NCBI GenBank assembly: GCA_020638155.1
Contig: JACKJB010000001.1
Coordinates: forward strand, 186,001 to 250,000
Reading direction: 5' to 3'
Source: Rhodospirillales bacterium
GTDB lineage: Bacteria > Pseudomonadota > Alphaproteobacteria > Micavibrionales > Micavibrionaceae
Length of the DNA stretch: 64,000 nt
The notes below the pieces were generated by a model. That model made no database searches and was not told where the DNA came from. It saw only the letters and a list, made by a program, of their open reading frames with translations. Below, in pieces: positions 1 to 9,494 of this stretch. Made by a program: the position numbers and the translations under genes. The stretch's first letter is position 1. The number at the start of each line of letters is the position of its first letter.

Positions 1-794
1 CCGAGGTGCCTAAAGTTCAGATCGTTGTTGCAGCCAAAGACCTGAGCATCGGAACCGAGCTTAGCGATGAGAATATGAAATGGCAGGACTGGCCGAAAGA
101 TGCCGTTTTCCCCGGCGCTGTGGCGCGTGAGGATGATAAGCAGGTTTCGGAAATGATTTCCGGCCGTCTGCGCCGCGTGATTAAAGCCGGGGAGCCGATT
201 GTTGAAAGTGCGCTGGTGCCTGAGACGGAGGGGAATTTCCTTGCGGCATCCCTTGCGCCGGATATGCGCGCATTTGCGATTGATGTTAAAGCGGCGACCG
301 CTGTTGGCGGTTTTGTCGGGCCGGGCGATTATGTTGATGTGCTGCTGACCTACCGTCAGAATATTCGTTACCGCGGCGAGAATAGTGATGCCGTTCAGAA
401 TATGATCGAAATGAATATCGATGATATGGCGACGGAAACCATCCTACAGAATGTCAAAGTGCTGGCGGTTGACCAGACGGCTATGCGCGATGAAGAAGAA
501 GGCGGTGTTAAGGTTGGTAAGACTGTGACGCTTGAGGTTAATTACCAGGGTGCGGAAGTGCTGGCGCTGGCAACGAAATATGGTGATCTGAGTCTGGCGC
601 TGCGCCGTCTGGGTGATGAAAAAATCATCACGGAAAAGCCGCCGGTTACGACCGATGCGCGCCTGACCAATATTTATGATGAGGTCATGAAGGAAATTTC
701 CCAGACATCCGGGCAAGATTATTCTGGCCAATCGTCTAAAGTTGTGCGAATCTATAGAGGTGGGGGAGTGGAAGAAATTTCCGTTCGTCCTTAA
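1..794 (+). CDS. cpaB: Flp pilus assembly protein CpaB (5' end outside window)
   Basis: CpaB/RcpC is an inner-membrane and periplasmic component of the Tad pilus machine that carries a SAF domain. The frame is open to the left edge, and the N-terminal membrane helix typical of CpaB is absent, so the gene starts upstream; the GTG at 6 is not a credible start. The SAF-like part is at the visible N-terminus (AAKDLSIGTELS, then the P-x-GE-P-I segment RRVIKAGEPIVES), followed by the RcpC domain (GDYVDVLLTY; VTLEVNYQGAEVLALA). The stop is TAA at 792-794. It is the first of seven co-directional cpa/tad genes. Family assignment is firm. Confidence 0.92.
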   Translation, partial: EVPKVQIVVAAKDLSIGTELSDENMKWQDWPKDAVFPGAVAREDDKQVSEMISGRLRRVIKAGEPIVESALVPETEGNFLAASLAPDMRAFAIDVKAATAVGGFVGPGDYVDVLLTYRQNIRYRGENSDAVQNMIEMNIDDMATETILQNVKVLAVDQTAMRDEEEGGVKVGKTVTLEVNYQGAEVLALATKYGDLSLALRRLGDEKIITEKPPVTTDARLTNIYDEVMKEISQTSGQDYSGQSSKVVRIYRGGGVEEISVRP

Positions 795-853
795 TCTTAC
801 AAGTCTTTCTTTGTTTCTTTTCTAAGGAACGTTTCTCTAACTACCTGAGTTAA

Positions 854-2341
854 ATGCAAATGTTTAAGCTGTCCACAATGATATCTCCTGTGAGGGTGTT
901 GCTTTCCGCATGCCTGTTGTGCGCGGTTATGTTTGGCGGCGCGGTCACTGTTTATGCATCGAAAACTGATCTGGTAACCATTGCTGCCGAGAAGCATAAG
1001 AAAGATCCCACGATTGTTCTGGTTCAGGGGATGGCTGAAATTGTCGATGTGCCGGGGCCTGTGGCTGATATCATGGTGGCGAACCCTGATATCGTTGATG
1101 TGATGGCTCTGCAATCCAACCGTCTTTATCTTGTTGGCGTGAATGTTGGCAGCACGAACCTGATCGCGGTTGATGAAAACGGTGATATTGTTAAGCGCCT
1201 TAATGTCCATGTGAAGATTGATGACGAGGTCCTGCAGGACACGATCCGCGAGCTGTTCCCGGAAGAAGAAGTTTATATCAAGACCCTGACGGATCAGCTG
1301 ATCCTGACCGGCACGGTGTCAACGCCTGATGTGGCGCAGCGTATTTCAAGTCTTGTTGCGCATTATATGGGTGAGATCCAGGATCTGGACGGGCGCAGCA
1401 CGGATGAAATTATTGTGAACCTGTTGAAGGTGCGCGGTAAATCGCAGGTGATGCTGCGCGTTAAGGTTCTTGAGGTTTCGCGCTCGCTGCTCAAAGAGCG
1501 CGGCACTGATACGGATATTGCCGATCTTGGTGACGTGTTTGGTGAGAGTATACAAAATAACCCGACCGAAGCATCGCTTAGCGGTTTCTTTGGCGGCGTG
1601 ATTCAGACCGGTGTGACGGAGACTCCGTTTGCCGCGTTTGGTCTGCTTGAAAATCTTGGGGCATTCGGGCCGATTGATACGATCCTGACATTGCTCGAAG
1701 AAAACGGGATGGCTAAGATTCTGGCTGAACCGAACCTGACGGCGATTTCCGGTGAGAATGCCGGGTTCCTGGCCGGTGGTGAATTCCCTGTGCCGTCTGG
1801 CCGGGATAGTGAAGGGAATGTTGTGATTGTCTTCCGCCAGTTTGGTGTGTCGCTTGCCTTTACGCCGATTGTCATGTCCCCGGACCGGATCAGTATGCAG
1901 CTTGAAACCGAAGTGTCTTCATTGTCGCGGGAGAGTGCTGTGACGCTCGCCGACATCGATGTTCCGGGCCTTGATGTCCGCCGGGCTTCGACCACGGTTG
2001 AAATGGGTAGCGGGACGACGCTGATGATTGCCGGGTTGCTGCAATCCCAGACTGTGAACAATATGTCCGGTATTCCGGGGATGATGAATACGCCGATTAT
2101 TGGTGATTTGATGTCTTCGGAAAGCTTCCGCCGCGATGAAACGGAAATGGTTGTTCTTGTGACGCCTTACCTGGTGGAGCCTTATGGTGATAAGAACCAG
2201 GCCAAGAAAATTCCTGCCAAGGATAACAAGCAGGATAATCTGGAGAAAGCGTTTGCACGGAATATTCGCCGTACTTTCGGGAACCTGAAAGTCTCCGGCA
2301 TATTTGATGGCCAGAACGGCTATGGCTACATCATAGAGTAA
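854..2341 (+). CDS. cpaC: Tad pilus secretin CpaC (RcpA)
   Basis: This is the outer-membrane secretin through which the Flp pilus exits. It has 495 residues. A signal peptide (about 1-36) ends near VYAS. A pilus-formation N domain (about 52-120) carries VPGPVADIMVANPDIVDVM and a segment NRLYLVGVNVGSTNLIAVD. A BON-like segment follows (LTDQLILTGTV), then the secretin domain (about 195-440) with EPNLTAISGENAGFLAGGE and the closing VVLVTPYLVEP. The C-terminus is lysine-rich. The ATG at 854 keeps the full signal peptide; ATGs at 860 and 878 are alternatives. It lies 59 bp after cpaB and 14 bp before cpaD. Confidence 0.95.
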   Translation: MQMFKLSTMISPVRVLLSACLLCAVMFGGAVTVYASKTDLVTIAAEKHKKDPTIVLVQGMAEIVDVPGPVADIMVANPDIVDVMALQSNRLYLVGVNVGSTNLIAVDENGDIVKRLNVHVKIDDEVLQDTIRELFPEEEVYIKTLTDQLILTGTVSTPDVAQRISSLVAHYMGEIQDLDGRSTDEIIVNLLKVRGKSQVMLRVKVLEVSRSLLKERGTDTDIADLGDVFGESIQNNPTEASLSGFFGGVIQTGVTETPFAAFGLLENLGAFGPIDTILTLLEENGMAKILAEPNLTAISGENAGFLAGGEFPVPSGRDSEGNVVIVFRQFGVSLAFTPIVMSPDRISMQLETEVSSLSRESAVTLADIDVPGLDVRRASTTVEMGSGTTLMIAGLLQSQTVNNMSGIPGMMNTPIIGDLMSSESFRRDETEMVVLVTPYLVEPYGDKNQAKKIPAKDNKQDNLEKAFARNIRRTFGNLKVSGIFDGQNGYGYIIE

Positions 2342-2355
2342 GGGGTTTTTGTGTT

Positions 2356-3018
2356 ATGTATCGTATGATGAACCGGAAAATAACCCAGATCGCTCTTGCC
2401 GGGCTTATGCTCGGTGCTGTTGCTGTGCTGCCGGCCTGTAGTCTGGATTCTCCAACTTTCTATGCGCAGAAAAAAGTTGAAGTCGTTGAGGATACGCGTC
2501 ATATCGAAGCGGAAACGAGCAGTCTTGATGCGGCTGCTTTGAAGGCGATTGCTTATGAATATGACGACCATGGCGAAGGTGCGCTTGAGGTTGTTGTTAC
2601 CTATAACCCGACCTCGAAAAGCAATACCGCGATGAAGGCGAGTGATAATGCCGCCCGTATCGCGCAAGGGCTGCGTGACAACGGGGTCCGGAATGTTAAG
2701 ACTGAAATCCTGCCCATTCATGACGATAAACCGTCTTTGACCCAGATGAGCTATACCAGCTTTACGGCCCAGGCGCCGGAAGGGTGTGGCGATCTGGACA
2801 AGATCGATGACAGTTCCCATGAAAATTACCGGGATTATGGGCTGGGATGCTCGACGGAAACCTACATAGCCCGTCAGATTGTAAGGCCGAAAGACCTCCT
2901 GGGGCGTGATGATATTGTTGACGAAGAAGATGGCCGGAAACGCGGTCTGGTCGTGGAATCCTTTAAATGGGCCGTCCAAAACGAGCCTATGGAAGCCGAT
3001 CGGGCCAGCGGCGATTAA
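2356..3018 (+). CDS. cpaD: Tad pilus lipoprotein CpaD
   Basis: CpaD is an outer-membrane lipoprotein thought to pilot or stabilise the secretin. It has 220 residues. The N-terminus MNRKITQIALAGLMLG ends in a lipobox LPAC, so the mature protein starts at that cysteine. The C-terminal hallmark of the family is present: a glycine-cysteine turn YGLGCSTETYIARQI followed by RPKDLLGRD. The start could also be the downstream ATG (MMNRK). It sits immediately after cpaC, and its product is expected to act with that secretin. Confidence 0.88.
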   Translation: MYRMMNRKITQIALAGLMLGAVAVLPACSLDSPTFYAQKKVEVVEDTRHIEAETSSLDAAALKAIAYEYDDHGEGALEVVVTYNPTSKSNTAMKASDNAARIAQGLRDNGVRNVKTEILPIHDDKPSLTQMSYTSFTAQAPEGCGDLDKIDDSSHENYRDYGLGCSTETYIARQIVRPKDLLGRDDIVDEEDGRKRGLVVESFKWAVQNEPMEADRASGD

Positions 3019-3124
3019 TTTATGTGTTTATATCCTGCAAATTCTTCCTATTATCAACACTTTAGTAATAAAATGTCGGCATTATAACCTTGGGGCATAA
3101 TGTAACCACGAGGCAAGAACTGCT

Positions 3125-4372
3125 ATGAGTGATGAGGAGAGGTCATATACGTCGATTTTGTTACCGGGCGCGCGCGTTGCCCTGTTCACGACGGATGACG
3201 AAACGCAGGCCAGTTTCCAGGGATTGGAAAGCGACTGGCGCTTTGCGCGCGTAAAGCTTGAGACGGTTCCGGGGGACGTCGAAACGGCGATCCAGCGTTT
3301 CAGCGGCACGGCTGCGCCTGATCTGATTATTATCCAGACCGAGAGTATCGATGCCAGCTTTACCGACCGTCTGGAAGCCCTGGCAGAGCACCTGACCGAG
3401 CATACATCGGCAATCATTATCGGGCCTGTTAATGATGTGAATTTGTATCGCCGCCTTGTCAGTATGGGCGTAAGCGATTATCTGGTTAAACCGGTGCCTG
3501 CCCCTGTGCTGGCCGAAGATATTGCCCAAACGTTGCTGGAGCAAATAGGCGCGTCTGACAGCCGTCTGATCGCCTTGTTAGGGTCCAAGGGCGGCGTTGG
3601 TGTCAGTGTCCTGTCAGAAGCGCTGGCATGGAGCATTTCCGGAGAGCTGGCACAGAAAACATTTTTGCTTGATGCTGCCGGGGGCTGGTCGACCTTAAGT
3701 GTCGGCATGGATTTTGAGCCGAGCACAACATTGCCCGAAGCTGTGCGCGCTGCTGTCGATCATAATGAAGACAGCCTGACGCGGATGATCTACCAGGCGG
3801 GAGAGAAGCTCTTTGTCCTGAGTAGCGGCGGCGATGTGATGCTGGATGACAGCGCCGATGCGCAGGGGTATGAAACGCTTCTGGGATATCTTATGGGGCT
3901 TTACCCGGTTGTTATTGTCGATTTATCCGGCGCGCCGTCCGCGCTCAAGCGCACTGTTTTAACCCGGGCGCACCAGACCTTGCTGGTCACGGCACCGACC
4001 CTGCCGTCTGTGCGGGCGACCCGGACGCTGCTGCACGAAATAAAGGACTTGCGCGGCGGTAATATTGAAGATGTGGAAGTGGTCACCAATATGGTTGGTT
4101 ACTCGCCCAAGTTTGAAGTGCCGAAAGCGCAGATCGGCGAGGCATTGGAACGTCCGCCGACGGTCAGCATCCCGTTTGATACGTCTCTTTTTGTGAGTAC
4201 GGAAAGCGAAGCGTTGAAGCTGTACGATCAAAAAGGCGGCGATGAAATTGTCAAAAATCTGCTGCGTATTCTTGAAAAAACGCTATCTGTTTCCGCGAAC
4301 GATCTTGGCGGTGACGGTGATAAAAAAGGCGGCATTGGTCAGCTTTTGTCCAAGCTGAAAACGAAATCCTGA
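3125..4372 (+). CDS. cpaE: Tad pilus localisation ATPase-like protein CpaE (TadZ)
   Basis: CpaE/TadZ directs the pilus machine to its cellular site, usually a pole. It has 415 residues. An N-terminal receiver-like domain (about 15-135) ends with SDYLVKPVPAPV. The MinD/ParA-like domain begins near 147. The deviant Walker A reads KGGVGVS (about 155-161): the usual lysine before the last residue is replaced by valine, as in TadZ proteins described as atypical ATPases, so ATP hydrolysis is doubtful. A 106-bp gap from cpaD leaves room for its own promoter. Fifteen bp separate it from cpaF. Confidence 0.93.
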   Translation: MSDEERSYTSILLPGARVALFTTDDETQASFQGLESDWRFARVKLETVPGDVETAIQRFSGTAAPDLIIIQTESIDASFTDRLEALAEHLTEHTSAIIIGPVNDVNLYRRLVSMGVSDYLVKPVPAPVLAEDIAQTLLEQIGASDSRLIALLGSKGGVGVSVLSEALAWSISGELAQKTFLLDAAGGWSTLSVGMDFEPSTTLPEAVRAAVDHNEDSLTRMIYQAGEKLFVLSSGGDVMLDDSADAQGYETLLGYLMGLYPVVIVDLSGAPSALKRTVLTRAHQTLLVTAPTLPSVRATRTLLHEIKDLRGGNIEDVEVVTNMVGYSPKFEVPKAQIGEALERPPTVSIPFDTSLFVSTESEALKLYDQKGGDEIVKNLLRILEKTLSVSANDLGGDGDKKGGIGQLLSKLKTKS

Positions 4373-4387
4373 TAGAAGAGAGGGCTT

Positions 4388-6013
4388 ATGGCTTTCGGTA
4401 AAAAATCGACACAGGATAAAGCTAAAAAACCGGCTGCGCCAGCGGCGCCGGAGCCGAAGAAAGCTGCTGCGCCAAAGAAAAAAGAGCAGGATATTACGCC
4501 TGTAGAGGATAAAAAAGACGAACCAAAACTGGAAAAACCTTCCGGCGGCGGTCCTCAGATTTCCGAAGCGCAGATGGCCGCGCTTAAGGCGATATCTCAG
4601 GAAAGCGGTAAAAAAGAAGTCGTCGTAGAAGAAGATGACGCGCCGGAAGAAAAGATCGAGAAACCTTCGCAAAGCCTTGATGCCGAACTGCTGATGCATG
4701 AGGAAGAGGAAGAAGAGCAAAAACCCAAGGACAGTATGACCTCGCTGCGGTTGCAGCGGGCGCGGAACCGGATCTGGCTTGACCTGCGCGACGGGATTGA
4801 TCTGAAGGCGCTGGCGCGGATGGAATCCAAAGCGGCGCGTGATGAAGTGAATTCAGCGGTTGAAGAGATTGCCCGGTTCCGTAACCTTGATGTGACTCCT
4901 GCCGAACTGGAGCAGATTGCCAAGGAATGCGCCGATGATATGCTTGGCTACGGGCCGCTGGAAACGTTGCTGGAGCAGGACGGCATTGCCGATATCATGA
5001 TTAACGGGCCGGAAACGACTTATATCGAGATCGACGGTAAAATCAAAAAGACAGACATTAAGTTCCGCGACAACCAGCATTTGACGACTATCTGCCAGCG
5101 GATCGTGGGGGCGATCGGCCGCCGTGTTGATGAAGCCTCGCCGATTTGTGATGCGCGTCTGCCGGACGGGTCCCGTGTGAACGTTATTATTCCGCCGCTG
5201 GCGATTGACGGCGCCTGTATGACGATCCGTAAATTTACCAAGGAAAAACTGACTCTCGAAAAGCTGGTTGATTTTGGATCGATGACGCCGAGCTGTGCCA
5301 AGCTGGTGATGGCGATTGGCCGTTGCCGCGTAAATGCGCTGATCTCCGGTGGTACGGGGTCCGGGAAAACGACGATGCTGAACTGTCTGACCCGGTACAT
5401 CGATCCGGGTGAGCGGATTATCACCTGCGAGGATGCCGCCGAGCTTCAATTGCAGCAGCCGCATGTGGTGCGTCTTGAAACACGTCCGCCGAACCTTGAA
5501 GGAGTTGGTGAGGTGACGATGCGGGATCTTGTGAAGAACTGTCTGCGGATGCGTCCTGAACGGATTATCGTTGGTGAGGTGCGGGGACCGGAAGCGTTTG
5601 ACTTGCTGCAGGCCATGAACACCGGTCACGACGGGTCGATGGGTACGGTCCACGCCAACAACCCGCGCGAAGCCCTTTCCCGTATTGAAAACATGATTGC
5701 CATGGGGGGGCTGAACCTGCCGCAAAAAGCGGTGCGGGAACAGATTGCCGGAGCAATTCAGGTGATTATTCAGGTCCAGCGCCTGCGTGATGGATCGCGG
5801 AAAACAACGCACGTGACTGAAATCACCGGGATGGAAGGGGATGTTGTGACGATGCAGGATCTGTTTGTGCTGGATGTCGAAGGGGAAGGTGCTGATGGTA
5901 AGCTTCTTACCCGCCACCGCTCGACCGGACTGCGTCCGAAATTCTATGATAAAGCCCGGCAGTACGGGGTTGAACAGCTCGTACTCGATGCGATGGAAGA
6001 GGCTTACGATTAA
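4388..6013 (+). CDS. cpaF: Tad pilus assembly ATPase CpaF (TadA)
   Basis: This is the secretion-superfamily hexameric ATPase that powers pilus extension. It has 541 residues. The first ~115 residues are a low-complexity K/A/P/E-rich tail that includes an acidic run near 105-110. The catalytic core has Walker A GGTGSGKTT (about 321-329), the Walker B region RMRPERIIVGEVRG, and the His-box region GHDGSMGTVHANNPREAL. The RBS AGAGAGGG precedes the ATG. Its stop overlaps the tadB start by one base (TAATG), which indicates translational coupling. Confidence 0.97.
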   Translation: MAFGKKSTQDKAKKPAAPAAPEPKKAAAPKKKEQDITPVEDKKDEPKLEKPSGGGPQISEAQMAALKAISQESGKKEVVVEEDDAPEEKIEKPSQSLDAELLMHEEEEEEQKPKDSMTSLRLQRARNRIWLDLRDGIDLKALARMESKAARDEVNSAVEEIARFRNLDVTPAELEQIAKECADDMLGYGPLETLLEQDGIADIMINGPETTYIEIDGKIKKTDIKFRDNQHLTTICQRIVGAIGRRVDEASPICDARLPDGSRVNVIIPPLAIDGACMTIRKFTKEKLTLEKLVDFGSMTPSCAKLVMAIGRCRVNALISGGTGSGKTTMLNCLTRYIDPGERIITCEDAAELQLQQPHVVRLETRPPNLEGVGEVTMRDLVKNCLRMRPERIIVGEVRGPEAFDLLQAMNTGHDGSMGTVHANNPREALSRIENMIAMGGLNLPQKAVREQIAGAIQVIIQVQRLRDGSRKTTHVTEITGMEGDVVTMQDLFVLDVEGEGADGKLLTRHRSTGLRPKFYDKARQYGVEQLVLDAMEEAYD

Positions 6014-7002
6014 TGAACACCCTGAGCTATATCATATTGCTGCTGATTGTCCTGGTTGCTACAGGCATGATCGTGGCGATTATGATTAGCAATGAAAAGG
6101 CTAAAAAAGAGCGCGCCTTGGCCGTTATCAAAGGCACCAAGCAATCCCATGATGAAGATGGCGAGTCCTCCAGCCGTGAAGCGCAGGACAAACGCCGCGC
6201 TGAAATTGCCAAGAAGCTGAAAGAAAACGAAGAGGATGAAGCCAAAGGCAAGAAAAAAGGCACTTCGCTGAAAGACCGGATTCGTCAGGCCGGGATGAGC
6301 ATCAGCGTGAAGCAGTTTTATATTTTTTCATTCATCTTTTCCCTTGGGTTCGTTGTTCTGATGTATTTGATGGGGCTGCCGAAACTGGCGCTGCCGTTCC
6401 TGTGGTTCTTCGGGTTTATGGGGCTGCCGCGCATGTTTGTGAAACATAAAATTAAAAAGCGGCAGAAGCAGTTTTTAGAAGAGTTCGGCGATGCGCTGGA
6501 AGCCATGGTACGCCTTTTGAAAGCCGGTATGCCTGTGACCGAAGCGATTGCGATGGCCGGACGGGAATTTGAAGGGCCGGTGGGTGAAGAGATGCTGGCG
6601 ATTTATGATTCCCAGAAAGTGGGGGTCCCGCTTCCCGAGGCAACATTGGAAGCGGCAGAGCGCATGCCGATTACCGAAATGCAGATGTTTGCGACCGCGA
6701 TCGCGATCCAGACCCAGACCGGGGCGAGCCTGTCCGATGTTTTGCTTGGATTGGCCGGTGTGATCCGCGCGCGTTTCCGGCTCAAACGTAAAGTGCAGGC
6801 TTTGTCAGCAGAAGCGAAGGCCTCTGCAGGGATTATCGGATCGCTGCCGTTTCTTGTCGGGGGTGGGATGTACTTTATTAATAACGAATATATCCTGCTG
6901 CTGTTCCAGACGACGCCTGGAATTATCATGACGATTGCGGGCGGGACATGGATGATGATCGGGGTGCTGGTCATGAAGATTATGATTAACTTTAAGGTCT
7001 AG
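6013..7002 (+). CDS. tadB: Tad pilus inner-membrane platform protein TadB
   Basis: TadB is one of the two platform proteins of the Tad system (type II secretion F domain). It has 329 residues: an N-terminal membrane helix (about 5-24), a charged cytosolic linker rich in K/E/R (30-85), two helices around 95-140, the T2SSF domain (about 155-290; FLEEFGDALEAMVRLLKAGMP, TGASLSDVL), and C-terminal helices ending in MKIMINFKV. The start ATG overlaps the cpaF stop by one base. Confidence 0.95.
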   Translation: MNTLSYIILLLIVLVATGMIVAIMISNEKAKKERALAVIKGTKQSHDEDGESSSREAQDKRRAEIAKKLKENEEDEAKGKKKGTSLKDRIRQAGMSISVKQFYIFSFIFSLGFVVLMYLMGLPKLALPFLWFFGFMGLPRMFVKHKIKKRQKQFLEEFGDALEAMVRLLKAGMPVTEAIAMAGREFEGPVGEEMLAIYDSQKVGVPLPEATLEAAERMPITEMQMFATAIAIQTQTGASLSDVLLGLAGVIRARFRLKRKVQALSAEAKASAGIIGSLPFLVGGGMYFINNEYILLLFQTTPGIIMTIAGGTWMMIGVLVMKIMINFKV

Positions 7003-7017
7003 GGAGTGCTTTAAACC

Positions 7018-7968
7018 GTGGAAGGCGAACTCGGAGATACCGTCATTGTCCTGCTCAGCGCGCTCGCTGCGGCCGGGTCTTTTATGGCTTTTGCTCTGCC
7101 TTTGCTGAACAAAGGGGACAAGAAAGAGCGTTACCAGTCCATCATTGAAAAACGCCGCCGTGACCTGTTTGAACAGGCCAAAGAGCAGGCAAAAAATCCT
7201 GCAGGGCAACAGGCTACCATGTCGGCCCGGGATTCCATGGCGACCTTCTTCAAGGTTCAGAACATGTTCGGGGAAATGGGCGAAAAAGTTCGCGACCAGA
7301 TGTTGCAGGCCGGGATACGCAATCCATCTGCGCCGATCAAGTTTATGATCGCCCGCGTTGTCCTGCCGCTGGTGCTGATGATATTTGCCATGGTGATCCT
7401 GTCATCTTCGGAAGAAGAGGTTTCAAACAGTACGACGCTGCTTATTCTCGGCGGCGCTGTGTTTGCCGGTTATAAGCTGCCGTGGGTGCTGGTGCAGAAC
7501 CAGATCCAGAAGCGGACCGAGGAAATCAACCTGACCTTTCCGGATGCGCTTGATATGATGCTGATCTGTGTCCAAGGCGGGATCGGGCTAGAGCAGACGG
7601 TTTCACGGATCGCCGATGAAATGGCAGACCACTCTGAAACTCTGGCCGAAGAGCTTGGGATTTTAAGCGCCGAAATGGCGATGCTGAATGACCGCCGGTC
7701 GGCATTGCAGGATTTTGCCCGCCGGATCGGCAGTGGCGCGGCAAGGACGTTTGCTACCGCCCTGATTCAGGCAGAACAGTACGGGACATCCGTGTCCCAG
7801 GCGATGAAAGTGATGTCGGAAGAGCTGCGGGATATGCGGATGCAGGAAGCCGAGCGTAAAGCGGCGGCATTGCCACCGAAGCTGACCGTGCCGATGATTG
7901 CCTTCTTCCTGCCGGTGCTGTTTATCGTGATTATCGGCCCGGCGGTCCTGCGGGCGATGTATAGCTAA
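7018..7968 (+). CDS. tadC: Tad pilus inner-membrane platform protein TadC
   Basis: This is the second Tad platform protein, partner of TadB. It has 316 residues and starts with GTG at 7018, 15 bp after tadB, behind a GGGAGTG ribosome binding site. An N-terminal helix (about 7-27) is followed by a charged linker, two central helices (about 110-160), the T2SSF domain (about 175-295, with FPDALDMMLICVQGGIGLEQ and TFATALIQAEQYGTSVSQAM) and a C-terminal helix PMIAFFLPVLFIVIIGPAVL. It is the last gene of the plus-strand operon, with 20 bp separating it from the convergent TPR gene. Confidence 0.95.
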   Translation: MEGELGDTVIVLLSALAAAGSFMAFALPLLNKGDKKERYQSIIEKRRRDLFEQAKEQAKNPAGQQATMSARDSMATFFKVQNMFGEMGEKVRDQMLQAGIRNPSAPIKFMIARVVLPLVLMIFAMVILSSSEEEVSNSTTLLILGGAVFAGYKLPWVLVQNQIQKRTEEINLTFPDALDMMLICVQGGIGLEQTVSRIADEMADHSETLAEELGILSAEMAMLNDRRSALQDFARRIGSGAARTFATALIQAEQYGTSVSQAMKVMSEELRDMRMQEAERKAAALPPKLTVPMIAFFLPVLFIVIIGPAVLRAMYS

Positions 7969-7988
7969 TCCATCTTTGATAAAAATTT

Positions 7989-8774
7989 TTAGTCGGCGTC
8001 TTCCACGTCAACGTCGGTCAATGGTGCGGCGCTGATTGTTTCGGTGGAAGAATCTGGCTTGCGCGGCGGCTTGGGGACAAGACGCATCCCTTCGACAGGC
8101 GGCTGGTATTGCAGGGCCGAGACGATACGCAGGTTACGCTCGATTTCTGAGCGGTCCGGCGCGGTTGCCAGCGCTTTGCGCAGCGTTTCAATCGCTTCAT
8201 CCAGGAATCCCTGGGCGGCCAGGTTCAGGCCCATATTGTTCAGGATCGGGCTGGGATCGCCTTCCCAGTAATCAAGGCCTTTTTCAAAAGCGACCTGCGC
8301 AGGCTCATGGAACCCTTGCGCGTCCAGGGCAATCCCCAGCACGTGATAGGCTTTGCCGGATTGATCGTCGAGCAGCACCGCTTTGCGGGCGGCGGCTTCG
8401 GCATCGGAATAATTCCCCATGGCGGCCTGGATTGACGCATACTCGATTGCCAGCTCGGCGCTTTCAAGATTGTCTGATTTCGCGAACGGGCCAAGGACGA
8501 GGGCGGCGCGGTTGTAATAGCCGGCCTGCCGCAGGGCGTGCGCGTATTTCATGGCGACTTCGGCATCACTGCTGTTGCGTTTATAAAGCTGTTCCAGCAG
8601 GGCAAGGCTCTGGCCTTCATTGCCGCGGCCTTTGGCGTCAGCGGCGGCACGTTCCATAACGGCGTCGATTTTATCGGCGTTACTGGTCCCGGTAGAGGTC
8701 GTCTGGCAGGCCGTTAAAGCGGCTGCTGTGGCGAGGACCAGGGAACCTGTCATAATTTTTCGTGTATAGGTCAT
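7989..8774 (-). CDS. TPR lipoprotein, TadD-like
   Basis: The 261-residue protein has a lipoprotein signal ending in LTAC (cysteine about 23) followed by QTTSTG. Tetratricopeptide-like helices cover about 45-225: AMKYAHALRQAGYYNRAALV, EYASIQAAMGNYSDAEAAAR, AYHVLGIALDAQGFHEPAQV and NNMGLNLAAQGFLDEAIETL. TadD, a TPR lipoprotein of Tad loci, has this architecture, and the position tail-to-tail with tadC supports that role, although sequence alone does not prove it. It lies 24 bp downstream of the 8799-9407 gene, so the two probably form one operon. Confidence 0.82.
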   Translation of the reverse strand: MTYTRKIMTGSLVLATAAALTACQTTSTGTSNADKIDAVMERAAADAKGRGNEGQSLALLEQLYKRNSSDAEVAMKYAHALRQAGYYNRAALVLGPFAKSDNLESAELAIEYASIQAAMGNYSDAEAAARKAVLLDDQSGKAYHVLGIALDAQGFHEPAQVAFEKGLDYWEGDPSPILNNMGLNLAAQGFLDEAIETLRKALATAPDRSEIERNLRIVSALQYQPPVEGMRLVPKPPRKPDSSTETISAAPLTDVDVEDAD

Positions 8775-8798
8775 AAATATATACTCATCCTATATTCA

Positions 8799-9407
8799 TT
8801 ATTGGGCACCGGAAGGCGGTTGCTGTGGTGGAGGAGCGCCTTCTGGCAATTGTTGTGGCGGGTTGTTATCACCTTCGGCAGCGGCAGATCCGCTGAAGTT
8901 CTGACCGTCTTCGCCAACGATTGCAATTTCATGACACATGCCGGGGCAATAGAACATGCGGATCGGCATACAATCCCCGGTCCCGGTGCAAGGCTCGCGG
9001 ATACGCAGGTATTTCTCTTTCGGATTGGCGACAATCGCGTAACGCTGCATGATGATTTTTCCATTTTCATCCAGCAGCGTGAAATAAGTGGCACCCGGCA
9101 TGCGTGGTATAACGACCATGCGGCGGGATGAATCCATCAGGATATTCATATGAACGTCATTCCCGATAATGACCCGGTTGACGTTGCGGTTCACTTCCAG
9201 GATTTCGCTTTTGTCCGGGGTCAGGCGCAGCGGCGGGTGCGTTTCTTCGGACGGCGAGAATGTCGCGTCCACCGAAACCGTGGCCTGCGGCGGCATAAGG
9301 TCCTGCGGGGCGCTGCTATCCTGCGCATGGGCGGGAGACAGGGAAAAGCCTGCAACAGCCACAGCCGCGCAAAGCGTGAGATATTTAAACGTCCGGAGAG
9401 ATAACAT
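8799..9407 (-). CDS. Secreted protein with CpaC-type pilus N domain
   Basis: About 202 residues from the ATG at 9407, chosen because it gives a clean signal peptide (MLSLRTFKYL ... AHAQ) behind an AGGT element; a longer frame runs up to 9476. The central region (about 55-125: EILEVNRNVNRVIIGN, then DEN and RYAIV) resembles the pilus-formation N domain found at the start of CpaC secretins. After it come four cysteines (CTGTGDC, CPGMC) and a proline/glutamine-rich tail. There is no secretin domain, so it may be a periplasmic accessory of the pilus. Domain call is by eye. Confidence 0.68.
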   Translation of the reverse strand: MLSLRTFKYLTLCAAVAVAGFSLSPAHAQDSSAPQDLMPPQATVSVDATFSPSEETHPPLRLTPDKSEILEVNRNVNRVIIGNDVHMNILMDSSRRMVVIPRMPGATYFTLLDENGKIIMQRYAIVANPKEKYLRIREPCTGTGDCMPIRMFYCPGMCHEIAIVGEDGQNFSGSAAAEGDNNPPQQLPEGAPPPQQPPSGAQ

Positions 9408-9494
9408 GGCGACCTGTTTTTGAAGAGAAAAACAATAGACTTCTATAAGTATACCCTTGTCCTGCCAAAAGATCATCCCTTTTTTAAAAGGATT

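Noticed and set aside
4853..5917. A 354-codon minus-strand frame within cpaF
   Set aside because: Shadow of a conserved ATPase gene with all Walker motifs on the plus strand.
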